Positions 25,883-35,760 of a DNA stretch of 64,000 bases are shown in pieces. The notes under the pieces were generated by a model, which was not told the DNA's origin, made no database searches, and saw only the letters and a program-made list of their open reading frames with translations. The stretch's first letter is position 1. Each line of letters starts with the position of its first letter. The DNA comes from Roridomyces roridus (taxonomy: Eukaryota; Basidiomycota; Agaricomycetes; Agaricales; Mycenaceae), in contig JARKIF010000010.1 in the NCBI GenBank assembly GCA_029378245.1, positions 186,001 to 250,000 of the forward strand, read 5' to 3'. Both the position numbers and the translations under genes were made by a program.

Positions 25883-27806
25883 ATGTCTTTCAAGCCGAAA
25901 AGAACCTACCAGTCTGCCAGCGATACAGCGCTGCCACCTGGCATGGAAGATTGCACGGAGGCAGTCGCATTGGAAGTCATTGAGTGGAGGCCGGAGTTGA
26001 GAGCCATGCTGGTACGAGATTTCCGTTGGCCCACTCTCTCGCTTACAGACCAGGGCAGAGCACTCTGGGAGGGTATACTGGCCTCTTGCTAATATGCTGG
26101 AGGTCACTCCCTCTCGTGGATGCCTTTACGGCTATACAGAATACCACGACGGCGAGTCGACTCCTGCACCGTCTTCACATCTCGCCCGTTCTGCTTCTAA
26201 GGGATTCTTCGACAGGCCAACGATACGACCTTTTTAATTCTCACGCGTCGAATCCAAGCGGCACAAGAACTTCTACAGTCCTTTCTCAAGCGAATGGATC
26301 AACGTACTATGGAAGAGGCGCTCCTGGTCGAAACCATTCAAAGGTGTGCCAATGACTTCTCGTCCCTCCCCTGAATCCTATTCTGAACTTCTTGCCTTTC
26401 AGCGAGATCGACGCTTGCGAAAAGGGTGTCGAACAGTACAAAGCGGCACCCGCTGGCCCCAGAAAGTCGCAGGCCATTCTCAAGTCTTTTTTAGATCGGG
26501 TGGAATGGTCGAAAACCTTTTTAGAGGTGCGGACGTGCGAACTGTAATGGAAAGTCTCTGACGTAGGCACAACAATTCTAGTTGATCCTATTCATGCTTC
26601 TCGAAGCGCGCCCACTTCCCGCCCCCATCAATGCGAAGACTGTACAGTCATCGTTCACGTCTACTTTGACGGTGATCCGGGAGGTATATGAACCGAAGCC
26701 AATTCGTCCTATACGCCACCTAGTGGACTCAGCCGAGCCAGCAGCCGAGCCAAAGGATGCCCTCGCGAACGAGACAGATACCCAGACCTTCTTTTCTGCC
26801 CGCTGGCAGCAATTTCTCTCTGCAATTAAGACAACAGTCCAGGTAAGCGCATGCTTTTGAGTATAAGTAGTCACACAAAACTCCCTCACAGGGACCCTAT
26901 CTCGAGATTGTTTGCCAACACGTCAAGCAAGTTCCGGCGGCCCTCCAGCTGAGCGGTGCTGCTTCATCGGTGCCAGCGTTCCATGATATTCAAAAAATCC
27001 TGAGCGACTTTTTTGCCGATGGGTCTCGCAAGGTATTCGGCCTAAAAGCAGTTGTCGCCTGTATCAATGAGTATTCCGCCCTGAAGGTATGGTCATTCAG
27101 TACTGTTGTCAACCCCGCCGATAACACGTTCTAGAACCTCGAAATCCGTATAGAATTCCGCATCGAGTTAGCGCAACTATTGCTAGATTGTCTGCGCCCG
27201 TGGGGGACGGATGAGCACGAGATTGTGGGAGAGACCGCCAAGTTGGTGCCATATCCGTGTTCCCGAAACTTTTCTCAATGCTTTTGAACAGAGCCATCGA
27301 AAAATTGTTGACCAGCCTCAAAGCGCTGAGAACAAGTCTCACATATGGCGGAAATGGGGAGCAAGAATTCGAAAAAATTTCGGCGGAGTTCGAGTCTGCA
27401 TGGGATCTTGAAATAGTTCGTGCCCATTCGAATCCTTCGGGTTGTCGTTCATCTCACGAATTGCGAACAGCGGACCAAAATCTTCACCAAAATGATAATA
27501 ACGAAGTACACGGATAAGACGACGGACGAAGAACTACACGCGAGCCGTAGTGAGCTCCCGCAGGACTCTGGGGGGTTGAAAATTAGTTCTTCAGCAGCCA
27601 GTATCCTCCACCTGGTTCGTTTTTCTTTTCTTTTTCATTCCTCCTCGGGTGACTCAAGACATCCAGGTCAAGGGCAGCAAAATATTCAAGAAAATCACGG
27701 GGAAGTAGGGCCGTACAATTTTTTCTCCTTCCAGGAGTCATGTGAAACCCAACCCAACGCAGAGAGAGAGAGCAGTTTGACCCATCCCTCTATCGTCGTC
27801 TCGTAA
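25883..27806 (+). CDS. Unrecognised multi-exon gene (possibly decayed)
   Basis: The start at 25883 gives MSFKPKRTYQSASDTALPPG. Several short stretches look coding and are bounded by plausible splice sites: RRIQAAQELLQSFLKRMDQR and EALLVETIQ ending in GTGTGCC (26344), EIDACEKGVEQYKAAPAG from 26403, and ADGSRKVFGLKAVVACINEY near 27015. A helical part near 27270 reads LLNRAIEKLLTSLKALRTSL. The predicted product is mostly alpha-helical without a recognised catalytic motif. The last two stretches are reminiscent of helical N-terminal domains of fungal STAND proteins, but no P-loop is present. Frames could not be joined throughout, so exon borders and integrity are uncertain. Confidence 0.35.
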
Positions 27807-28502
27807 GTTTCCGTTTCCCTCGTTCCTTCTCGTCTGATGTCCTCGACAGCGCAAGCAAAGTCGTGTAATATTCAATACAACACGTTATAATTGAATAAGC
27901 GTTCATTCGGATGAAATAAACGACGGTGTCGAGGATGGAGTTCCAAGCCTCCTCACTGAAACTTAAGCCACCTCCTTACTTCATGCGTTCTCGTTCAGTA
28001 TTTTGACCCATCCGTGGCGCTGAGTAGGAGACAGTGCCGGCCGCCGTATCGAACGGGAGGGGGCATACTTCCATGACGCTGCGGGTCGTAGGGAACCTGG
28101 AAGCGACGTTAAGGGCTGCAGGAGGTGAATTCTCGTAAATTCATCAAACTTGGCTTGCACGGTGACCACGGTCACCGTCCGTTGAAATGCCACTGTCCCT
28201 TCGTCCTCCCTTCGTAGTCAGATGTGCTTGTGGTCCAACTCCATTTCGATGTCTTTGGAAATCACTGGAGGAACACAAGCGGATATAATAACTCGTGAGA
28301 TGAATATTCTGTTTCCAGTGAGTTGGTATAAAATGTGAGTGCGCTGAGTAGGAATGTAAAACAGTGAGCGATGTTAGCAGATGTAAGTGAATGATATTGA
28401 TATGTAAATATGTAAAGCGGCAGGGGCTCGCGGCTGCGTTTAACAAACGCATTTGGGGTGCATAGACGGCCGTAGACACTACAGTCGAAGCAGGAGCTGC
28501 AG
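27807..28502. other. Intergenic
   Basis: Nearly 700 bp without a supported gene. The part from 28440 repeats the 3' end of family B (compare 28480-28580 with 24500-24600). The rest shows only short frames. Confidence 0.4.
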
Positions 28503-29280
28503 TCAAAGAGAACTTGTAGTCGACGCAGTATGAGTAGCTGAAAGAACCGGCAGATCCCAAGACGTGGTGGCCGCAAGGCGCCGGAAGACGAACCTCTCCC
28601 GCCGTTCGTCAGATATCTCGGGCGGCAAATCTGCCGCCCGAAATTCCGCCGTCGACTCGATGCACTCCAATATGGGGCACGCGGTGGTTATGAACGCAAT
28701 GAAATCCGCATGGACATCCCGCACGACAAGTCGCCTGACGTCGGCAAAGTTGTGGAGTGGTGGCAAGTCGAACCTTGAGCGCGGAGGAAAGAATGTCCCT
28801 CGTTTAGCGTCCCGGAGCAACGCAGGGGGCGGGGTAGTGTAAGCAAAGGTGATGTACAGGTTGGTGAGGTTCCGCGGGTACTGGTTGGTTCTGAAATGAG
28901 GAGTGGCTGTATCCATGTACCAGTCACAGTAGACTGGAGTGCAGTCGACGAGGACAAAGTGGAGAGTTGTGATGAAAGGGACGTAGTCGCGGATGAAAGT
29001 TGCAACAAATCTGGGAGGGATGCCGAAGGTTGGTTTTCGTTGGCGGGCAGCCAGAAAGTCCTCGATAAGGAGGGTGCGGTTGGGGTTTTTCGCGTACTCC
29101 TCGAGTTCGGCGCATTGAGCGGCAAACTCCCCCTGACGTCTGTGGAACGCAGAGACGGTGAGGGAGCGCCAGTTCTCCTTGAAATATTTGGCGACATTGC
29201 TGATACCTGCGAGTTGGCAGATGTAGGACCCATCGACGATTTTAGACATGTAGTGCATGTGGTGCACCTCCGAATGCTGA
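28503..29280 (-). pseudogene. F-box-like family B, 5'-truncated copy
   Basis: Aligns with the 24408 gene from its SVPHMRYIS position onward (here VHHMHYMSKIVDGSYICQ) through CIESTAEFRAADLPP. The first 62 or so residues, including the F-box-like start and RDVWIT, are replaced by unrelated sequence. The remaining 254 codons are open and the truncation is sharp. Confidence 0.7.
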
Positions 29281-29558
29281 ATGTAGCGTGCTCGGCGGGT
29301 AAAGAACGGATGGTACAGTGATTTTGGACCACCACTAGGTGCAATGAAGCACGAGCCGTTGGGGTGTAGATTGACCGCTTTGGAAGCAGTCTGGTAGAAG
29401 TTGATACAGCAGTCTTGAAACTCGGGAATACACTAAGACTTGTCGTCACCGAGTCGACGGCGTAGTCGCGATTGTGTAATGCCAACCCGGAACCCCCTAC
29501 ATCTGCCCTTCAATAACTAAACTGCAATCAGAAAGGAACGACGTACGAGAACAGCAAC

Positions 29559-31592
29559 TCACAGTTCATCATATTGCGCATTGAACACCACCGCCGGGAG
29601 GTGCGCAACCAGTATCGCACAGCCCAAAGGCTCCAAATTCACCTCTACCTGCTTCCCAAAGCGACGCCTCTCAACGCCGTAATTCACCAGTTCCCTCAGA
29701 GTAACCGAATCCGGCAACGGCAACTCCACCTCCCCTTCCCGCTCGTTCAGGTTCGCTATCAGTAAAAGCGTCTCTTTCCCAACGGACCACATGCCCACAT
29801 CTACCCGATCCGTCTGCAAGGACCTGAACTGCGCTCGAGGGTCGAAGATGAATGTTTTGGCTTGATCGAGCGCCTTGGCAAGTGCCGATGCTACGCTCTT
29901 GATGTCTGCGGGAGTCGGGTCGATCCAAGGCATGATTCCTCGTGCCCCGTGGTTGATGCTCAGGATGGCTTGGACGGCGAATTCACGTCCCGTCGGCGGA
30001 CGTGTCCAGAATCTGAGCAACTAGATGAGCGCGGTTCGAGCTAGAAAAGAAGCCGCTGACTCTTCGCCTCCAAAGGCTTGCGGAACAGACCAAACCCCTC
30101 GTGTCCGCGCCCAACCCAAGATATCCAAACGCGAGGCAAAATCGTCCAGGCGACCGGATATATCCTCGAGCTCGCCTTGGCAGTTATCACACCCACAACA
30201 CCCAAAATCCGGGGTGCTTTGGGACGAAACAGGTGAGTTCGTAGCCCCACACTGTTGCTTGCCGCTTCGTGCCTTGTGCATTTCCCTGGGCGGTGGGTAC
30301 TCTTTCTCTCCTTGGAGGGCTGGGCCCCTTCATTCTTACGAGAGGCGGAGGTTAACCTATTGTTAATTGTCCAACTTTGCCCGTCTACGACGGGCGACCG
30401 AAAGGTCCGTACCACCAAAAAAAAAAAAAAAAAAAAAAAAAAGATCCGGGGTGCAGGATGTGTTGTACTTTGTGGAGAAGGAAGGGTCGTTGGCGATCGT
30501 GTATGTGTCGGGCATGACAATATCGGCGCCCTCAGTGTATGCTGTAAACTCGTAGTCGGCGCAGTTGAGCACTATTGAGACCGGGTGGTAACCGTCGAGG
30601 TCGTATATGGCGTCGTATGCGATACGGGTCGCATTCAGTGGCTCGCTTGTCCCGTCAGGCTCGTCGCTTGTGTACCACAGAAGTAGATTCGGGCGACTTT
30701 TGATCATGTTGACTTCGGCAGCGAGGGCTTCTGGGTTCTTGTACGTGTGGCGCATATCATACACCAAGTACAGCCCGAGCAGCTCCATCCGGTCCAGCAC
30801 CCTTTCAAGTGCTGCCAGATCACCAAATGTAGGCACTGGGTGGACGATATTGAATCTACGGATTGGATGAGTTTGAGACACAGAATGGGTGCTACAGACA
30901 TACCCTTGGTCCTTGATATCGTCAAGAATGGAGAGATTCGACGCGAGATAGTTGTCGAACGAGGTGTAGAACCCAATCGGAAACAGTGGTTTGTCCAAAT
31001 CTCCGACCAGAAGTGCTCCGGTGCGCAAATCCCTTTTCGTTACCGAGCCAGAGGATGGACGGGGTAGGTAAGACAGTGCGGTCGTGGTGTTAATCTGAGC
31101 ATCCTCGCCATAGGACGCCGAGCAATCGACAGAGTATGGCTGTCTGCGAGGCTCCCCGAGGCTCGAAAGGGAAAAGTACAGCTCGACAGTGTGTTTGAAA
31201 TCGACGGACACCGCGAGTCGTCCAGTCGCGAGGACTTTTCCTCCGTGCGTAACAGACACGTCCAAACTCTCGGGAACCGCCCCTCCCACAATCTTTTCGG
31301 CGCCAGCATACTGCATGAAAGTGGTGAACGCTTCGACGAGGATGCCACCGTTGGTCTCTCCCTCGAGGTACGGATTGATGATAGGCGTGCATCGGAAAAC
31401 CAATAACGCCTCGTCCGAGTGTTGTGGAGTTGGGAATTGGCCTCCAGGTGGGACGACAGGCTGGCCGGGAAGATAGTTTTTATTGCACCTGTCGTAGGTT
31501 AGAATGGAGCACATACTGGACGGATTTACTCACCAGGTTTGGGCGGATATTCGGGAGACCAGGAAGCTCAATACGAGGGTGGTGTGCCACAT
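29559..31592 (-). pseudogene. Broken duplicate of the secreted glycoside-hydrolase-like gene
   Basis: The start at 31592 gives MWHTTLVLSFLVSRISAQTW, and exon 2 continues from CNKNYLPGQPVVPPGG with only scattered substitutions from the copy at 18524. Translation runs into the retroposon at 30443, reading its poly(A) complement as a run of Phe before a stop. A separate 48-bp insertion near 30013-30060 adds an in-frame TAG. Downstream, TRPPTGREFAVQAILSINHG to the final FNAQYDEL is intact. The high similarity of coding and promoter sequence shows that both the duplication and its inactivation are recent. Confidence 0.9.
30218..30443 (+). mobile_element. Poly(A)-tailed retroposon (SINE-like or retroposed structured RNA)
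   Basis: A 226-bp insert ends in about 26 A (30417-30442) and is flanked by an 11-bp direct repeat ATCCGGGGTGC at 30207-30217 and 30444-30454. The paralogous gene at 19130-19142 has a single copy of this target and no insert, so this is a filled/empty pair. The 3' part can form two perfect hairpins: GCCCGTC-TAC-GACGGGC followed directly by GACC-GAAA-GGTC with a GNRA loop. No ORF and no good A/B box are visible. Confidence 0.85.
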
Positions 31593-31770
31593 TGTACTGA
31601 CGTGTGTGTGGAGATTGCTCGGGCTGGTCTTAGCGCATCCAGGTAGGCCTGGTCGATTCGTGCGTTAAGCCTACGGGCTGCAGCAAAGCGTAAATGGAGG
31701 TGAAGGCCCAAGGGCGTTGACGGTTGGAGACGTCGGCTTGAGTCGGCTCTGGTCGACGCGGCAACGTGAC

Positions 31771-32781
31771 CACTCCTGACTTTCCGCCTCACACGTGCCG
31801 CTCGATATGGTAATTTGATGGGGGCAGTGCGAGGCGGTGCTCTCGGCCAACTCTCGGCCATCCTTTCGGCCGTCAATGGTCTGTTTGTGTGCGACAAACA
31901 CCCTCTCACCATCCTCCCTCGATGCTGCCCGCTCATCGCTACCCCGCCCGGGCCCGCCGTCCGTCGCAACCGCTCGCTTTCGCCGTACCCTATCAGCTTC
32001 GCTTCATGTCCTCTTCCTCGCACACTCGACGCCAACTTGTCGCTCCACCTGCCCCTTGGGCCTTCACCAAGCGCCGTATTGCGCCCACGCCCGTCGTATG
32101 GCCTCATAACCCGTTTGCAACACATGCCGGCCCCCCACATTCTCGCACACCCACACCGTGACACTACACCCACCCACAACACACGATAACTCGAGCTCCT
32201 GACTGGACCGTACGTCACCACTCGCCTGCACAACCGCCCAATCGCTCGTCACACCTCGCCGAATCGCTCCCCCGCGGATTTCGTCACACACTTTCATCCT
32301 GTCCATCCCTACTCGCTGCGGCGACGTTTGCTCGGGAAGCGGAGGCAGGCTGCGTGAGGCGCTCACGCTGTGTCAGTCTGAAGTCATGCCAATCTCGCTT
32401 CACAGGCTCGCTCGTCCGTATGTACATTGTACACACCCACGCCAGTTGCTACCCTTTGTCCACGCTCCCCACTCGGCCGCCGAATGGCCAGGGCCCAGTA
32501 CGCTCGCGGCGGCGGTTGTTTTGGCTTGCCACATACTTAGTTATTGCTGTATCTGTGTATGTTTTCAATGTATATGATTGCGTGCTCTAAGTACCTCTGG
32601 CTTGTAAATTGCTTTGGCAAAGTACTTGTGCTGTCTGTGGACTTAGTGATCTGTGTTTTCTTGCCGTTTGATCTGATCACCTCTAGCTGTTGCCGATTTG
32701 TTGCCGATCATGCACAGCCAAGCACTGCCCCCATCAAATTGCCATATCGAGCGGCACGTGTGAGGCGGAAAGTACGCAAGT
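31771..32781. mobile_element. Non-autonomous terminal-inverted-repeat element, 9-bp TSD (Mutator-like)
   Basis: The last 60 bp at each end are inverted repeats. The inner 52 nt (ACTTTCCGCCTCACACGTGC... to GGGGGCAGTGC) are identical apart from one T/C difference. A direct repeat CAACGTGAC lies at 31762-31770 and 32782-32790. Copy 1 of the segmental duplication has the unfilled site at about 20432. The interior is about 890 bp, GC-rich at first, with no transposase-like ORF. A 9-bp duplication suits Mutator-like elements. Confidence 0.85.
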
Positions 32782-33205
32782 CAACGTGACGGTGATGGTT
32801 GACGTAAACAAGCGATTTACATCCGTCTACTGTTCCTGTGACGCGTCTTTGATATCTATAGGGCCTGCAGCTCTTGTCCTCGCCAGCTGGAGCGCAATAC
32901 ACGTAGAAATGCACCAGAATGCACCAACCGGTACCCCGAGCAAGGTACAGAATTCAAGGGATTCATCAAATTGAGAAACCGAGGGCTGTAAGTTACAGTA
33001 ACTTACTGTAACTTACACTGTAAACTAGTCTGCTACGTGACAAATAAGGGAGTATCTCAGGGAATACCGTGCGCCTGATCAACGTCGGCCAGTACCGATT
33101 CCTCTGGACGGAGACTCGCAGTGCTACACTAGTCTGGCCCACTGTCGAGCCTTTTAGCGATGTCTTTTGCCAAATCCTTCGTTTTTTTCCCCAGTGTGCC
33201 TGTGT

Positions 33206-33752
33206 TAAGGCTCCAACCTTTTCCGTTTGGAAACTGTTTCCCTCGAAAAAACGGTTTTTATTTCCGTTTTGTTTGCCTGGTTGGGGAAACGGTTTCCCAA
33301 ACGGTTCGGAAACGGTTTGTCTCGGCAGTCCTTGGCTAGTCTCAAAACTAACCAAAGCATCACCACTCACCGTCTCCTAGCAGGCCCGCGCACTTTGGCG
33401 AAGCAGTGTCTTCAATATTGAAAAATTGAAGCCACTCACAAACTGTGGACTCGAACCCGGAGCTCCCGGCAGCTGCCTCGCCGGATTGATGTGAACCGAC
33501 GAATTGCCAACTCAGGCTCATATGGGCGTGGGACAGGCCTGAACGCTCCCAGACTTGTTTCTTGTACACAGCTACATGCCATGAGCATCCTGGAGCCATC
33601 GAGGAGGCTGTGGAAAGGTACTCACACATTAACCGTTCGAAAACCGTTTCAAACGGTTTGCAAACGGTTTCAAACGGTTTGCAAACGGTTTCTTTCCGTT
33701 TCCGTTTTGTTTTCCCAAAATCACAAACGGAAACGAAACGGTTGGAGCCTTA
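33206..33752. mobile_element. hAT-type MITE with internal AAACGGTTT repeats
   Basis: The ends are inverted repeats beginning TAAGGCTCCAACC (33206 and complement at 33752). The flanks are an 8-bp direct repeat GCCTGTGT at 33198-33205 and 33753-33760, the duplication size of hAT elements. Both subterminal zones (33215-33320 and 33635-33740) are packed with CAAACGGTTT-type half-sites in both orientations, as in hAT transposase-binding regions. The centre carries a tRNA-like module. It lies immediately beyond the segmental duplication. Confidence 0.85.
33436..33515 (-). repeat. tRNA-like module (A and B boxes) inside the hAT MITE
   Basis: On the minus strand there is a perfect Pol III B box GGTTCGAGTCC (complement of 33448-33458). 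About 40 nt upstream is an A-box-like TGGCAATTCGTCGG (complement of 33496-33509). Acceptor-stem pairing was not found, so this is a tRNA-derived fragment and not a tRNA gene. Confidence 0.5.
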
Positions 33753-33935
33753 GCCTGTGTAGAAAGTGCCAGTTTGACCAATCAAATTACAGGGACTTTC
33801 GTTCTGAAGAATAGAAACTGCGGAGGGCAAAGGGAGGAATTGCGAGTCGCCATTCAGCCATCCCTGCCAAGTCTCATGAGAGTTAATCCTTCCATTGCGC
33901 ACCTGAGAAACGGTACAAGTCAATCAAATCTGCGT

Positions 33936-35365
33936 TGATAAGCCTGTGGAATTTTCGGTGTTAAAACATACCAAATCAGCATTTTCATGCCTATACCAAT
34001 CACCGTGGTCCAGAGCAGGTGCATTATTGATCCTAGAGGGTTAGGGCTATCAGAGCTGCTGGCCAGAGAGTTGACAACGGCGAGAATCGACTTTCGAACC
34101 TCGGTCAAAACCTAAGTGGACTTGACCGAGCCTTTGATCCGATACATCCGAAGGACCGATAAAGCCGGAGTTCTCATAGTTGGAAGTCGTCGTTGGCAGG
34201 GGCGTCTGTTGGCTGGAACTGGTCTGATATCTCAATGAAATGAGTTGGATGTTCTTCTCAGGGAGGTCTGCCGAATGCTAGAAAGTCTAAATGACCCAAT
34301 CCAGCTGGTTTACTTGCAAATGTCAACCTCAATCAAATATTGTTGGAATCACAGGGTGCTGGAGTTCGAATCAGTGATACCATCAGATGCCGATCAGATT
34401 TGGAGATGCCGGATTATGATCTTGATGGTTGACTGCCGAGACTGCCGGGGATGATCAGTGAATCAAATCAATGTTCGACAGACAGGGATAGTTGCCCTGT
34501 GTGTGCCACTTGGATGAGTCAGTTGCGGAGCTTGACGGATAGGAATGGTTGACGGCGCCAAGGTGACAACCTTGTGCCTGACACAAAGGAGTGATGTTTA
34601 GGGATTGTGGAGCTGGGATATTGCAGGAATTCTGTGTATCCTCAGACGGTGATGTTCGAGGAGCCGTATACCAAACAGGTGCTCAGCAGGAATCAGGACT
34701 ATACAGGGCACAGAGGACCAGGACTCAAGACCAGAGTTGGGCCTCAGTGTTGGGTTGTGGAGCGCTCGGCAGGAGCTCCAATGTTGCCTGGAGATGGACG
34801 GAGAGGGGGACAGTTATTGAGCGGAAAGGAGTGCAGATTCATGGATACGATCATTTCATTTGTTCCTTAATTTACACCCAGCATGTATAAAAGCCCAGTA
34901 TGTAGAATGGAACCCCACTGTATTGGTAGGCCTAGCTGTGTGCGAAGCTCCATTTCATTGGCATTTACTGTCTAAACCTCTCGCCCTTGGACTCTGTCCT
35001 TGTGATTTGTGTGATCTTGTGCTTGTTGGATTGGTTTTTGGTTGGACTTTGGACTTTGTTGGATTTGGTTTGGTTTGGGATTGAACTTGGTGATCGTTGG
35101 TTGGCAACGTTAGCTTGTGTTCGGATTGGTTGTGTTGGTTGATTTGGAGTTTGTGTTTTGGCCTATCGAATCGAACTTGGTTCAGCTTGAGCTTGGTTTT
35201 ATACCGTCTCGCTGCTTAGTTCCCGTTTCAATGCTCAGTCAGACTCAAAGTGTTCCGTCACTGAGAAGACACCCTCGCACAACAACAACTTCGTCTACCT
35301 AACGCGATCCCACTGCCCTTTTGTTTGGGTAGTGTTTGAGTGTTGAGTCGGCGGCAGCGTTATCA
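33936..35365 (+). repeat. 5' long terminal repeat
   Basis: 1430 bp, TG...CA ends within a short inverted repeat TGATAA/TTATCA. One difference from the 3' LTR was seen: T at 35232 against C at 47665. Confidence 0.93.
34886..34893 (+). promoter_or_regulatory. LTR TATA box
   Basis: TATAAAAG in the LTR, repeated at 47319-47326 in the 3' copy. It is a good candidate for the U3/R promoter of the element, placing transcription start about 30 bp downstream, near 34915. Confidence 0.6.
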
Positions 35366-35367
35366 TC

Positions 35368-35385
35368 TGGAGCCCACCGCGAGGG
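35368..35385 (+). other. Candidate minus-strand primer-binding site
   Basis: TGGAGCCCACCGCGAGGG begins two bases after the 5' LTR, with the expected leading TGG complementary to a tRNA CCA end. I could not match the acceptor stem to a specific tRNA. Confidence 0.5.
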
Positions 35386-35442
35386 GGTTTTCATTTGACT
35401 TGAGCGTTTTTTTTCGGAAAACCTTTGGTCTTGTTGGGTTAA

Positions 35443-35760
35443 TTCCACAAGATTGAGCCCTTCATTCCCGCAAGTGATCTATTTCGCACCCAAGAACCCG
35501 CACCGGAACCTGAACAAGAGATACTTGAAGGATCAGGCGAGGAACAAGAGTCTCAACCTATAAACCCAGTTGTTGCGCTTAAGAGACGTTCAAATCGGTT
35601 CAATACTCCTCAGGAGTTACCCCGTTTACCGTCTAAAGCCAAGCCAAAAGGGAAGGAACCTCAGACAACTCGTCCCGCTCCTACAAACTCGAATTCAAAC
35701 CCCGTTGCGACAAGTTCGTCGCAGCAACTCGTTACTACTACACAAACTACTTTAACTGCG
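35443..35760 (+). other. Open extension of the gag frame without ATG
   Basis: In frame with gag and free of stops from 35443. It encodes a protein-like sequence including FIPASDLFRTQEPAPEPEQE and ALKRRSNRFNTPQELPRLPS, but has no ATG before 35761. It could be translated from a non-AUG start or joined to an upstream exon. Confidence 0.45.

Larger units (their letters stand above)
29505..33180. repeat. Segmental duplication, copy 2 (four insertions)
   Basis: Duplicate of 18470-20790 in the same orientation. It is longer because of a 48-bp insertion (about 30013-30060), a poly(A) retroposon (30218-30443), a 1-kb inverted-repeat element (31771-32781) and about 100 bp of unrelated sequence near 32950-33050 that includes short palindromes of the GTAAGTTACAGTAAC type. 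Confidence 0.85.

Noticed and set aside
31815..32189. Pro/Ser-rich ORFs inside the 1-kb inverted-repeat element
   Set aside because: All frames are low-complexity and overlap each other. None resembles a transposase.
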